Shown here: positions 42,380 through 51,563 of the stretch, in pieces | Layout: each line of letters begins with the position of its first letter | Position numbering within the stretch: position 1 is the stretch's first letter | Source: Jejuia sp. UBA6058 | GTDB taxonomy: Bacteria > Bacteroidota > Bacteroidia > Flavobacteriales > Flavobacteriaceae | Direction: 5' to 3' | Length of the DNA: 64,000 nt | NCBI GenBank assembly: GCA_002428965.1 | Contig: DIYI01000005.1 | Coordinates: 829-64,828, forward strand | Notes under the pieces: model-generated | Told to the model about the DNA's origin: nothing | What the model saw: only the letters and a program-made list of their open reading frames with translations | Databases searched by the model: none | Position numbers and translations under genes: made by a program

Positions 42380-45244
42380 ATGAAAATTCCCTCATTTATT
42401 TTTTTAGCACTTTTACTTTTTTTTAGTTCTTCATATGGACAATCAAGTAAAGTAAAGATAGACGGCAAGCTTAAAAAGTGGCATAAAGTAACGTTAAGTT
42501 TTGAAGGTGATATGTTGAGCGAAAGTGATGCAAATAATCCTTTTCTAAATTATAGACTTAACGTATACTTCAAGAATAAAGGTACAACCTATATGGTTCC
42601 AGGATTTTTTTCTGCTGATGGGAACGCTGGCGAAACTAGTGCAACTAAGGGCAAAGTTTGGCAAGTTAGGTTTATGCCAGATCAGGTAGGAGAATGGAGT
42701 TATGAAGTATCTTTTAGGAAGGGTGAAAATATTGCAGTAAGTGATGACATACATGCTGGTGAAGCTGTTGCTTTTGATGGGTTAACTGGTAAATTTACAA
42801 TTGGTGAAGCAGATACTGAAGGTTCTGATTTTCGGACAAAAGGACGATTAAAATATACTGGAGAACGCTATTTAAAATATGCTGATGTAAACGAGGCTTT
42901 TTTAAAAGGCGGTGCAGGAAGTCCCGAGAACTTTTTGGGATACTATGAGTTTGACCAAACGCCTGCCTCTCATAAATATGAAGCACATGCTAAAGATTGG
43001 AAACAAGGTAATCCTACATGGCAGAATGGCAAAGGTAAAAACATCATTGGGGCACTAAACTACCTAGCTTCTAAGGGCATGAATTCGGTGTATTTCTTAA
43101 CTATGAATGTTCAAGGAGATGGAAAAGATGTATGGCCATGGACTAACAGGCATGAACGTTATCGTTTTGACTGTAGCAAACTAGATCAATGGGAAGTAGT
43201 TTTTGATCATATGGACGATCTGGGTATTTTATTGCATATTATAACGCAAGAAACAGAGAATGAATTGCTTTTGGATATAGGAGAAACCAAAACACAGCGT
43301 AAATTGTACTATCGCGAATTAATTGCCCGTTTTGCTCATCATTTAGGAATTACCTGGAATTTAGGTGAAGAAAACGGTGTGATTCGTTGGTCGCCAAAAG
43401 GGCAAACGGATAAGGATAAGAAAGCGATGGCAAAATATATCAAAACTCATGATCCATATCAAAATTTTGTAGCACTTCATACTCATGCTAATGTTAGCGA
43501 GCAAGATTGGTATTTGACACCTCAATTAGGTTATGAATATATTGATGGTCCTTCACTGCAAACAAGACTACCAAGCAAAGTGCATGACGTTTGTGTTAAA
43601 TGGATAGAGGAATCGGCTAATTTTGGAAAACAATGGGTGGTGTGTCAAGATGAAATCGGACCAGCAAATACTGGTGCTAAACCAGATGCTGATGATGCAG
43701 AACATAATGACATTAGAGCACAAGTGCTTTGGGGTAATTTAATGGCTGGTGGCGCAGGTGTAGACTGGTATTTTGGGTATAAGTTCGCACATCACGATTT
43801 AACATGTGAAGATTGGAGATCTAGAAATAACCTTTGGGAGCAAACTAAGCATGCGTTAGATTTTTTCAATGATTATTTGCCTTACGAAGTGATGAATTCT
43901 AACGATGGGCTCACGAAAAATGAAAATGATTATGTATTTGCCAATGAAGGACATGTATATGCAATTTATTTACCAGAAGTAGCTGAAACATCATTGGATT
44001 TACCAGGAAAGTATAAATATTCAGTTAGTTGGTATAACCCTAGAACAGGTGGAACATTACAAAAGGGAAGTATAAAGCGTGTTAAGGCAGGTAAAGATAT
44101 TTCAATCGGTTTGCCACCTTCTGAAAAAGGAGATTGGGTAGCTTTAATTAGAAACGAATCAAAATCAGCAATTATTAAACTTTCTAATCAAGAAAATATC
44201 ACTCTTACCGCATCTAATGATTTTACTTTAGATAAAACGTCTGAAGCTGTTTATTATAAAGAAGAAAAACGAGGGACCTTTGCCATTAATGCAGGAAGAA
44301 AAGATTTTAGAGATAAATATGCTAATGCATACATTGTGTTTCAAGGAGAAACCGGATATTATTCAGGTATTTTAAATACAGTTTCTGAGAATGACGGAGA
44401 ATCAACTTACTCTATTACGGTTAATAACCAAAAAATGAGATTCCTTAAAAACTCCGCAACACCACATTCGTTTAAAAATACAAGTTTACCAATAGGTAGG
44501 TTATATTTAAAAACTAATGATACTATCATAATAGCATCTAAAGCGTTAACCAATGGAAGAATTCCTGAGAATGATGAAACTGCATGGTCCCGAGGTAGAT
44601 GGAAATCCATTGAGTTATCTCCAGTTGTATTTGATTTAAAAGAAAAACTTGAAACTGTTACAGCTTTTGAAGAAAAAGATGGTTTGTTGGCTGTTGAAGG
44701 AGAGGCATTTCACTATAATTCGAACAATGAAAGTCCACGAAAATTCTATACGCATAAAAAAGGTGAGGAGTTTACTTTTGCTAGCCATCATGACCATACC
44801 GAAGGAGCTAGTGGTAATGCGTATATTGAGGCTTTGCCTGATACAAGAGTTACGCACAAAGACAAGCTGATAGTAGGAGAAAACTTTTTTGCAGTTCCAG
44901 GCACAGGAGGAATGGTGTCTTATAAGGTTAAAATTAATACCCCTGGTACTTATTATGTTTGGGTAAGGGCTTTTTCTACAGGACCAGAGGATAATGGATT
45001 GCATGTGGGTGTAGATGGAGAATGGCCCAAGAGTGGCCAACGTATTCAGTTATGTAAAGGTAAGCATGCATGGACTTGGTCTTCTGCTCAGCGTGTTCCA
45101 GAAAATCACTGTGGTTATGCTCAAACAATTACTTTAACTTTTGATAAACCAGATGAATATATCATTTCGTTCTCTATGCGAGAGGACGGATTTGAATTAG
45201 ATAAATGGATGTTAGTAAAAGACAAAAACTATGTTCCAGAATAA
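42380..45244 (+). CDS. Large secreted DUF5060-type glycoside hydrolase
   Basis: The product is 954 aa with a signal peptide (to about residue 20). A DUF5060-type N-terminal beta domain (residues about 22-140, VWQVRFMPDQVGEWSYEVSF) comes first. A TIM-barrel follows (about 180-500), with Glu330/Glu331 in WNLGEENGVI and Glu425 in VVCQDEIGPAN as likely catalytic acids at strands 4 and 7. A middle beta section follows, then a C-terminal jelly-roll (GTYYVWVRAFSTGPEDNGLHVGVDGEW), similar to the C-terminal domain of GH115. I do not know its CAZy family or substrate. Its place among GH117 and GH16 genes points to a red-algal galactan. Confidence 0.8.
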   Translation: MKIPSFIFLALLLFFSSSYGQSSKVKIDGKLKKWHKVTLSFEGDMLSESDANNPFLNYRLNVYFKNKGTTYMVPGFFSADGNAGETSATKGKVWQVRFMPDQVGEWSYEVSFRKGENIAVSDDIHAGEAVAFDGLTGKFTIGEADTEGSDFRTKGRLKYTGERYLKYADVNEAFLKGGAGSPENFLGYYEFDQTPASHKYEAHAKDWKQGNPTWQNGKGKNIIGALNYLASKGMNSVYFLTMNVQGDGKDVWPWTNRHERYRFDCSKLDQWEVVFDHMDDLGILLHIITQETENELLLDIGETKTQRKLYYRELIARFAHHLGITWNLGEENGVIRWSPKGQTDKDKKAMAKYIKTHDPYQNFVALHTHANVSEQDWYLTPQLGYEYIDGPSLQTRLPSKVHDVCVKWIEESANFGKQWVVCQDEIGPANTGAKPDADDAEHNDIRAQVLWGNLMAGGAGVDWYFGYKFAHHDLTCEDWRSRNNLWEQTKHALDFFNDYLPYEVMNSNDGLTKNENDYVFANEGHVYAIYLPEVAETSLDLPGKYKYSVSWYNPRTGGTLQKGSIKRVKAGKDISIGLPPSEKGDWVALIRNESKSAIIKLSNQENITLTASNDFTLDKTSEAVYYKEEKRGTFAINAGRKDFRDKYANAYIVFQGETGYYSGILNTVSENDGESTYSITVNNQKMRFLKNSATPHSFKNTSLPIGRLYLKTNDTIIIASKALTNGRIPENDETAWSRGRWKSIELSPVVFDLKEKLETVTAFEEKDGLLAVEGEAFHYNSNNESPRKFYTHKKGEEFTFASHHDHTEGASGNAYIEALPDTRVTHKDKLIVGENFFAVPGTGGMVSYKVKINTPGTYYVWVRAFSTGPEDNGLHVGVDGEWPKSGQRIQLCKGKHAWTWSSAQRVPENHCGYAQTITLTFDKPDEYIISFSMREDGFELDKWMLVKDKNYVPE

Positions 45245-45269
45245 AGAGTCACTCAACTAAACTAGATGT

Positions 45270-45307
45270 AAAAAGCGCCAAAGAATTTATTTCTAAGGCG
45301 CTTTTTT
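45270..45307. terminator. Bidirectional terminator between DUF5060 and GH117 genes
   Basis: AAAAAGCGCC (45270-45279) pairs with GGCGCTTTTT (45297-45306), with A and T tracts on both flanks. It serves two convergent genes. Confidence 0.85.
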
Positions 45308-45325
45308 AATGGTTTTAAAAAAGTG

Positions 45326-46615
45326 TTATTTTAAAGCTTCTGTAGCCGCATTAATGCGTTCTTTTTGCTTTTTATTTAAACCCATTTTATAATAGAATTC
45401 TGGTTTTAAATAGGTGTGATTTCTTTTCATACCTGGATCATTTACATCCTGACTTAAATCACAATCAAAACGCGCTAAAACCGCGTGGTTTTCTGCCCAG
45501 GTTGTAACATTGGTAAAATGAGAAATACCCCAAGTAATACCACGTCCGTCTTTTGTGTTGGTAAATGCGTCTGGTATAAAAGGACCTGCAGCCGCTGGGA
45601 AATAAGAAGAAATAGCGGCAATTTCAAAGTTAACACCATCTTCTGCATATTGAATAGTATAATGTTCACTACCATCTCTAATTACTAACGCAGCGATGCC
45701 ATCTTTAAAAGGAAACATAGTGGTTTCATGACCTGAATTCATTATCGGATTTAAAGGGTGCTTTTCAAAAGGCCCTAACGGATTATCGGCAATTGCTAAT
45801 CCTTGCATTCTAATTAAATTAGGTTGTCCATTAAAATCAGACTTATAATACAAATAAATTTTGTCCTTGTAAACTAATGGGTAAGGATCATGAATGGAAA
45901 ACTGGTCCCATTCGCCCTCACCTCCGTTTGGAATCACGATTTTGTTATGCGGTGTCCAAGGGCCATTAGGAGAGTCAGCGTAAGAAACTGCCACTGGGCA
46001 ATCGTCTCCACGTTTACCGCTAACTTCCATAAATCCCTGGTAGTATAAATACCATTTTCCTTTCCATTCTAAAATATCGGTAGTGGTCACAGAACGCCAA
46101 CCTACGTGAGGTTTTGGGGGACGTGGTACAGCTACACCTTGTTCTTCCCAAGTGAAACCATCTTCTGATGTAGCATACCAGATTTCAGATAAATCCCAAT
46201 CTGCTGATGGAATTACATCAGTGGCTTTATCGGCATTTTTGGTGCCTACTGGTGGCGTTGCAGTATTTCGATATGTATACCATACGTAATATTTTCCATC
46301 ATGCAAAATTACTTTTGAAGGATCTCTTCTGGAAATAGTGCCATCATGATTGTTATAATCAAATCCTTTCAGTTCGGTATATTTAAATTGGGTGTACAAT
46401 TCATTGTCTTGTGGTGTTGCGCCAAGGTAATTATCATAATTGCGTTCTAGTGCTGAGCTTAGTTTGATATTGGGTTTTGTTGGTGGTAATTTAAAAGGGA
46501 AAGGAGCTTCCTCCGTTTCAGCAGTTGTAACTGTTGTTGTTTCAGATTCTTGCTTACAAGCCCAAAAGCTTATGATGCAAAGACCTGTAATTAAAAGAAG
46601 TTTTTTAGTTGACAT
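45326..46615 (-). CDS. GH117 lipoprotein, probable alpha-1,3-(3,6-anhydro)-L-galactosidase
   Basis: The product is 429 aa. I chose the ATG at 46615 (MSTKKLLLITGLCIISFWAC, a lipobox signal) over one 48 nt upstream, which adds a non-signal stretch. GH117 motifs are ISRRDPSKVILHDGKYYVWY, SEIWYATSEDGFTWEEQG, GWRSVTTTDILEWKGKWYLYYQ and IMNSGHETTMFPF. Asp98 and His296 match the catalytic base and acid positions of characterised agar enzymes. It seems closer to the classic AhgA type than its paralogue at 39588, because the loop after TYRNTATPPVGTKNADK is kept. It lies 32 bp downstream of the GH16 gene in the same direction. Confidence 0.93.
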   Translation of the reverse strand: MSTKKLLLITGLCIISFWACKQESETTTVTTAETEEAPFPFKLPPTKPNIKLSSALERNYDNYLGATPQDNELYTQFKYTELKGFDYNNHDGTISRRDPSKVILHDGKYYVWYTYRNTATPPVGTKNADKATDVIPSADWDLSEIWYATSEDGFTWEEQGVAVPRPPKPHVGWRSVTTTDILEWKGKWYLYYQGFMEVSGKRGDDCPVAVSYADSPNGPWTPHNKIVIPNGGEGEWDQFSIHDPYPLVYKDKIYLYYKSDFNGQPNLIRMQGLAIADNPLGPFEKHPLNPIMNSGHETTMFPFKDGIAALVIRDGSEHYTIQYAEDGVNFEIAAISSYFPAAAGPFIPDAFTNTKDGRGITWGISHFTNVTTWAENHAVLARFDCDLSQDVNDPGMKRNHTYLKPEFYYKMGLNKKQKERINAATEALK

Positions 46616-46647
46616 TATTGTTTGTTTAATTTTGGTTCGAAGATAAT

Positions 46648-47520
46648 CTATTTTGTTTTCCAAGCTCTAAAGTATTTTACGTGATATTCACCGTTTAATC
46701 TGTTATTATCTGGTAAAGCGCCAAACCATTTATTAGATTCACAATTAAAATTAATTTCTAAAGGTTGATGCCAATGGGTGTTTTTAGCTTCTCTAAATAG
46801 AATACCATCAATATAAAAACGAATGTATTCTGCAGTCCATTCTAATCCCCAAACATGATAATCAGCTTGTAATTCAATTGGGAAATAGTATTTCTTGTTA
46901 CGAGAAAAGTGCTTGTCAACATCACCCTTGTCTTTTGGGGCTTTAAAAACATGAATATTAGAGTTTAAATCGTGCATATTATAAGAAACACCTGGTGCAT
47001 TTTCGCAAATATCAATTTCAGTCCACCAATCTTTTCCAGCATTCGTCATCCAAAATCCAGAAACCCAAGGCGCATCCATAAGTTTTGCCTCTGCTTCAAA
47101 ATATCCATATAGTACCTTATTTTTACTCTTTATAAAACCTGTAGAATGAGTGTATCCATCAGGCAAAACTTTGTTTCCATGTTGGTTTACTCGAAACACT
47201 AATTCGCCATTTTCTAAATTAACATTAGAAGGATGAAAATACGTTGGTTTTCTGCCGCTCCATTTAAAATTATTAGGATACCATTTTTTTTCATTTAAAA
47301 CTTCAGAATCAAATTCATCTGATAACTTCTTTATAAGTATCCATCCTTTGCTATTATTTTGATCAGAAAGTGGAAACTTTGCGTTTGTTCTTTCAATAGC
47401 ATTTGAGAGATTTACACTATCGGTATAGTGTTTCTTGGGTATGGTTAAATCTTGACCATATGTATGATTTATAAGACCTAAAAATAGTATGTAAATTGTA
47501 GGACGCGTTAGGTTGTACAT
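46648..47520 (-). CDS. GH16 family endo-hydrolase, probably agarase or porphyranase
   Basis: The product is 290 aa with a signal peptide (cleaved near HTYGQ). This is a compact GH16 enzyme with no extra domains. The active site is EIDICE, with Glu168 as nucleophile, Asp170 and Glu173 as acid/base, preceded by SGFWMTNAGKDWW. YHVWGLEWTAEYIRFYIDGIL is the usual C-terminal sheet. Agarases, porphyranases and carrageenases share this family, and I cannot fix the subfamily by eye. It is co-directional with the GH117 gene, which acts on products of agarases. It would be secreted, without a T9SS domain. Confidence 0.9.
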   Translation of the reverse strand: MYNLTRPTIYILFLGLINHTYGQDLTIPKKHYTDSVNLSNAIERTNAKFPLSDQNNSKGWILIKKLSDEFDSEVLNEKKWYPNNFKWSGRKPTYFHPSNVNLENGELVFRVNQHGNKVLPDGYTHSTGFIKSKNKVLYGYFEAEAKLMDAPWVSGFWMTNAGKDWWTEIDICENAPGVSYNMHDLNSNIHVFKAPKDKGDVDKHFSRNKKYYFPIELQADYHVWGLEWTAEYIRFYIDGILFREAKNTHWHQPLEINFNCESNKWFGALPDNNRLNGEYHVKYFRAWKTK

Positions 47521-47682
47521 AAGATTATTTAAACAAATTAATACAAGATAAAAGTATCTTAATAATGCTAGTAAAAGGGATAATAAGGTTTAAAAACTAA
47601 GAACAAATAGTCTTTGTATTTGTCTTGAAATCCCTAATCTAAATAGAACGTTAATACATTTTTTTAATGTGCTTTATTTCGT

Positions 47683-47690
47683 TACATTTG
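47683..47690 (+). promoter_or_regulatory. Candidate -7 element of the FKBP gene
   Basis: TACATTTG fits TAnnTTTG and lies 27 bp before the FKBP start. The remaining gap (47521-47682) should also hold the GH16 promoter, which I cannot identify. Confidence 0.5.
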
Positions 47691-47717
47691 GCGACAATTA
47701 AAAACGAGAATTAGACT

Positions 47718-48476
47718 ATGAGATTAATTAAAGTATCAATTTTAGCGGTAGTTGTAAGTGTTGCTTCATGTCAAACCAAACCAGCTAAAATTACTAAGAA
47801 CGACTTAAAAACAGAAAAGGATTCGGTTAGTTATGCTGCTGGATTACAAATAGGTGAAATGATGAGTGCTAACTTTATTGAGTTAGATAATGAAAAGTTT
47901 TTAGCAGGTTACATGCAAATACTTGATTCAGCTGAAGTTTTCCTTGATGACGAAACACGTCAACAAGTTATACAAACTTACATGAGAAAGAATCAAACTG
48001 CAATAATGGCTAAACAACAGGCAATTGCTGCTAAGAAACAAGAGGCAAAAGCAAAAGAGCTTGAAATTAAGTATGCCGCTGTTAAAGAAGAAGGCGAAAA
48101 ATTCTTAAAAGAAAACGTGGCTAACGAGGGTGTATTGACTACGGATAGTGGCCTTCAATATATTGTATTGAATGAAGGTAATGGTGAAAAGCCGGAGCCA
48201 ACAGATAAAGTAAAAGTACATTATCATGGTACTTTAATTGATGGAACTGTGTTTGATAGCTCAGTAGACAAGGGTAATCCTTTTACATTTAGTTTGACTG
48301 GAGGTGTAATTAAAGGCTGGTTAGAAGGCGTGAAATTAATGTCTGTTGGGGACAAGTATAAGTTTTTTATTCCTCAAGAACTAGCGTATGGAGCTAACCC
48401 AAGACCAGGTGGAGCAATCAAACCATTTGCAATGCTTATTTTTGAAATTGAATTATTGGAGATATTAGATAAATAG
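47718..48476 (+). CDS. FKBP-type peptidyl-prolyl isomerase lipoprotein
   Basis: The product is 252 aa with a lipobox (VASC) at about residue 19. An N-terminal FKBP dimerisation-type domain (DSVSYAAGLQIGEMM onward) and a Lys/Ala-rich helix precede the isomerase domain. That domain contains KVKVHYHGTLIDGTVFDSS, GGVIKGWLEGVKLMSVGDKYKFFIP and LAYGANPRPGGAIKPFAMLIFEIELL. It assists folding of exported proteins on a membrane. Its own promoter and terminator make it a single-gene unit. Confidence 0.95.
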   Translation: MRLIKVSILAVVVSVASCQTKPAKITKNDLKTEKDSVSYAAGLQIGEMMSANFIELDNEKFLAGYMQILDSAEVFLDDETRQQVIQTYMRKNQTAIMAKQQAIAAKKQEAKAKELEIKYAAVKEEGEKFLKENVANEGVLTTDSGLQYIVLNEGNGEKPEPTDKVKVHYHGTLIDGTVFDSSVDKGNPFTFSLTGGVIKGWLEGVKLMSVGDKYKFFIPQELAYGANPRPGGAIKPFAMLIFEIELLEILDK

Positions 48477-48498
48477 ATTCTACTCTTTTAGATATTAA

Positions 48499-48527
48499 AA
48501 ACAGGAGGCAATTTGCTTCCTGTTTTT
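48499..48527 (+). terminator. Terminator of the FKBP gene
   Basis: AACAGGAGGCAA pairs with TTGCTTCCTGTT with one mismatch, followed by a T run. It lies 22 bp after the stop. Confidence 0.8.
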
Positions 48528-48559
48528 GTTTATATTGAACTAAATTTAAAGCAAAGTAA

Positions 48560-49444
48560 ATGTCGCATAAAGCAGGATTTGTAAATATTATTGGTAATCC
48601 AAATGTTGGTAAGTCTACACTTATGAATGCATTTGTAGGTGAAAAATTATCCATTATTACATCAAAAGCACAAACCACACGTCATCGTATTTTGGGTATT
48701 GTAAATGGCGATGATTTTCAAGTTGTTTTGAGCGATACACCTGGAATTATCAAACCAGCTTATGAGCTTCAAGAGTCCATGATGGATTTCGTGAAATCGG
48801 CTTTTGAGGATGCCGACATTTTAATTTATATGGTTGAGATAGGTGAACAAAACCTTAAAGATGAAGCTTTCTTTAAAAAGATTACAAATTCGAAAATTCC
48901 AGTGCTTTTATTATTAAATAAAATTGACACTTCAAATCAAGAACAATTAGAAACACAAGTGCAGCTATGGACTGAAAAAGTGCCCAACGCAGAGATTTAT
49001 CCTATTTCTGCTCTTGAAGGTTTTAATGTAGAAGAGGTCTTCAATCGTATTATTGATTTATTGCCAGAGTCTCCGCCGTTTTATCCAAAAGATCAATTAA
49101 CAGATAAACCAGAGCGTTTTTTCATCAACGAAAAAATTAGAGAAAAAATACTGCTTCACTACAAAAAGGAAATACCATATGCGGTAGAAATTGAAACTGA
49201 AGAATTCTTTGAGGAAGAAAAGATTATCAAGATTCGCTCTGTAATTATGGTAGAACGAGACACTCAAAAAGGTATAATTATCGGTCATAAAGGTAGTGCC
49301 TTAAAACGAGTAGGTGTAGAGGCTAGGCAGGATCTTGAAATCTTCTTCGATAAACAAATTCATTTAGAATTGTATGTAAAAGTGAATAAGAATTGGCGCA
49401 GTAATCAGAATCAGTTAAGACGTTTTGGATACCATAACAAATAG
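48560..49444 (+). CDS. era: GTPase Era
   Basis: The product is 294 aa. G motifs are GNPNVGKSTLMNAF (G1), TTRHR (G2), DTPG (G3) and LNKID (G4). The C-terminal third is the KH domain, with ERDTQKGIIIGHKGSALKRVGVEARQDLE. Era binds the 3' end of 16S rRNA and is needed for 30S subunit maturation. It is a core gene and lies close to der, a second ribosome-assembly GTPase. Confidence 0.98.
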   Translation: MSHKAGFVNIIGNPNVGKSTLMNAFVGEKLSIITSKAQTTRHRILGIVNGDDFQVVLSDTPGIIKPAYELQESMMDFVKSAFEDADILIYMVEIGEQNLKDEAFFKKITNSKIPVLLLLNKIDTSNQEQLETQVQLWTEKVPNAEIYPISALEGFNVEEVFNRIIDLLPESPPFYPKDQLTDKPERFFINEKIREKILLHYKKEIPYAVEIETEEFFEEEKIIKIRSVIMVERDTQKGIIIGHKGSALKRVGVEARQDLEIFFDKQIHLELYVKVNKNWRSNQNQLRRFGYHNK

Positions 49445-49596
49445 TCGATTTTTGTAAAAAAGGGTAAACCATAATAATTACTTCCAATTTTGGTAACCAT
49501 TAGGTAATGTTAAAAACTAATATTTGTATGTCTCAAAATTTAGTTTGGTTAAGTTTGAGTTAGTTAGTTTATAAAAAGCTTTGGTTGTGTCCTCTT

Positions 49597-50103
49597 TCAG
49601 CTAGGGCTTTTTTCCTTTAAAATGGTTTCCATAAAATTACGTAGACCATGCATCTCATTCTTGCTAGAGTCCCTTCCTATTCTCCCCACAAAATATAAAA
49701 CAAACCAAATAATTATCATTAAAACCATTAAACTTATTTGCACTGTAAAGTCCTCTCCCAAATTCCAATTTACATAGGCCCAAATTCCAAAAGCAATAAA
49801 AATAGAAGCGACAATAAAATGTAAAAACATAAACATGGTCCAAACAGTTGGGTTGGGGCCAAATAACCCGTGTAGCACACTTGATTGTGAAGATATTTCA
49901 TCAATTTCTAAATGCAATTGAGGTGACCAAAAATGCTGATCTTTTTTCGGATATTTGATAAACACATGATTGTCAATTCGTGTGACTCTAAAATTAGATT
50001 GTTTGGTTTTAGATGCCTCGAATCGCTCAAGAACAGACTGGTTTCCTTCACTCAATTCACGTTTAAATCGCGGACGTAAAGCAATATCGTTTTTAGTTGG
50101 CAT
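49597..50103 (-). CDS. Membrane protein, unknown function
   Basis: The product is about 168 aa. An upstream start at 50169 would overlap the der promoter, so I prefer the ATG at 50103 (MPTKNDIALRPRFKREL). A cytoplasmic N-terminal domain with FRVTRIDNHVFIKYPKKDQHFWSPQLHLEI is followed by two membrane helices (WTMFMFLHFIVASIFIAFGIWAYV and ISLMVLMIIIWFVLYFVG). I do not recognise a family. It is conserved-looking and sits between era and der in opposite orientation. No terminator of the strong kind is seen in 49445-49596. Confidence 0.75.
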   Translation of the reverse strand: MPTKNDIALRPRFKRELSEGNQSVLERFEASKTKQSNFRVTRIDNHVFIKYPKKDQHFWSPQLHLEIDEISSQSSVLHGLFGPNPTVWTMFMFLHFIVASIFIAFGIWAYVNWNLGEDFTVQISLMVLMIIIWFVLYFVGRIGRDSSKNEMHGLRNFMETILKEKSPS

Positions 50104-50154
50104 ATTTAATGGTTTGCCTCTGTAAATTACTATTTTTTCTTCAATATTAAGTAG

Positions 50155-50162
50155 TACCTTTG
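50155..50162 (+). promoter_or_regulatory. Candidate -7 element of der
   Basis: TACCTTTG fits TAnnTTTG and lies 17 bp before the der start. Transcription would begin about 10 nt before the ATG, giving a very short leader. Confidence 0.55.
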
Positions 50163-50179
50163 TGCCCAATTAAATAACT

Positions 50180-51484
50180 ATGGGAAATATTGTTGCGATA
50201 GTTGGAAGACCAAATGTGGGGAAATCTACCTTTTTTAATCGTTTGATTCAAAAACGTGAAGCCATTGTTGATGCCGTAAGTGGCGTTACAAGAGATAGGC
50301 ATTACGGTAAGGCAGATTGGAATGGTAAAGAGTTCTCGTTAATAGATACAGGTGGTTATGTTGTTGGTAGCGATGATATTTTTGAAGCCGAAATTGATAA
50401 GCAGGTAGAGTTGGCCATTGATGAAGCCGATGCTATTATTTTTATGGTCGATGTTGAAAGTGGTGTTACAGGAATGGACGAAGAAGTTGCCAAATTATTA
50501 CGCAAGGTGAAGAAGCCCGTGTTTTTGGTAGTGAATAAAGTGGATAACGGAAAAAGGGCTGAGGATGCTGTAGAATTCTATGCTTTAGGCTTAGGTGATT
50601 ATTATACAGTAGCAAGCATTAATGGAAGTGGGACTGGAGAATTACTGGATGCTTTGGTGGAAGCACTTCCCGAAAAGGAAGAGGTTGAAGAGGAAGAGTT
50701 ACCGCGCTTTGCAGTGGTCGGTCGCCCAAATGCAGGAAAATCATCTTTTATAAATGCTTTAATAGGAGAAGATAGATACATTGTGACTGATATAGCAGGA
50801 ACCACTAGGGATTCTATTGATACAAAATACAACCGTTTTGGATTCGAATTTAATTTGGTGGATACTGCAGGAATACGACGAAAATCTAAAGTAAAGGAAG
50901 ATTTAGAGTTTTATTCGGTAATGCGAAGTGTTCGTGCTATTGAACATGCGGACGTTTGCCTTTTAGTACTTGATGCTACCAGAGGATTTGACGGACAAGT
51001 TCAAAATATTTTTTGGCTAGCAGAACGCAACAGAAAGGGTATTGTGGTTTTAGTAAACAAGTGGGACTTGGTTGAAAAAGATCATAAATCTATGAAGGCT
51101 TTTGAGAAGGCGATTAAAAAACAGATGGAACCATTTACTGATGTGCCCATCGTATTTATTTCTGCGTTAACAAAACAACGAATTTATAAGGCAATTGAAA
51201 CAGCGGTTGAGGTCTATAAAAATCGGTCTAAAAAAATTAAAACAAGCGAGTTAAATGAGGTATTGCAACCCATTATTGAGCATTACCCTCCACCAGCATA
51301 TAAGGGCAAATTTGTGAAAATTAAATATATTATGCAATTACCAACGCCTCAACCTCAATTTGCATTTTTCTGCAATTTGCCACAATATGTAAAAGATCCT
51401 TATAAACGATTTTTAGAGAATAAACTTCGTGATAAGTTCGGCTTTACAGGAGTTCCTATTAGTATATACATGCGAAAAAAATAA
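50180..51484 (+). CDS. der: GTPase Der (EngA), two tandem G domains
   Basis: The product is 434 aa with two complete GTPase domains. The first has GRPNVGKSTFFN, DTGG and VNKVD. The second has GRPNAGKSSFIN, DTAGIRRKSK and VNKWD. The C-terminal KH-like domain follows (YPPPAYKGKFVKIKYIMQ). Der is needed for assembly of the 50S ribosomal subunit. The tandem arrangement is unique to this family. Confidence 0.98.
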   Translation: MGNIVAIVGRPNVGKSTFFNRLIQKREAIVDAVSGVTRDRHYGKADWNGKEFSLIDTGGYVVGSDDIFEAEIDKQVELAIDEADAIIFMVDVESGVTGMDEEVAKLLRKVKKPVFLVVNKVDNGKRAEDAVEFYALGLGDYYTVASINGSGTGELLDALVEALPEKEEVEEEELPRFAVVGRPNAGKSSFINALIGEDRYIVTDIAGTTRDSIDTKYNRFGFEFNLVDTAGIRRKSKVKEDLEFYSVMRSVRAIEHADVCLLVLDATRGFDGQVQNIFWLAERNRKGIVVLVNKWDLVEKDHKSMKAFEKAIKKQMEPFTDVPIVFISALTKQRIYKAIETAVEVYKNRSKKIKTSELNEVLQPIIEHYPPPAYKGKFVKIKYIMQLPTPQPQFAFFCNLPQYVKDPYKRFLENKLRDKFGFTGVPISIYMRKK

Positions 51485-51499
51485 ATTTAAAAAAATCTC

Positions 51500-51529
51500 T
51501 TGTAAGATCAATATTTTATTTTAGCTTTG
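51500..51529 (+). promoter_or_regulatory. Canonical Bacteroidota promoter of the ABC operon
   Basis: TTG (51500-51502) is followed by 19 nt and TAGCTTTG (51522-51529), the typical -33 and -7 arrangement. The first gene of the operon starts 34 bp further on. This is the clearest promoter in the window. Confidence 0.75.
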
Positions 51530-51563
51530 TGTCATACTTAAATAGTACACTAAAACAGTAGAC

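Noticed and set aside
44636..45040. A 134-codon minus-strand reading frame inside the DUF5060 gene
   Set aside because: It lies antisense to the jelly-roll domain and looks like random composition.
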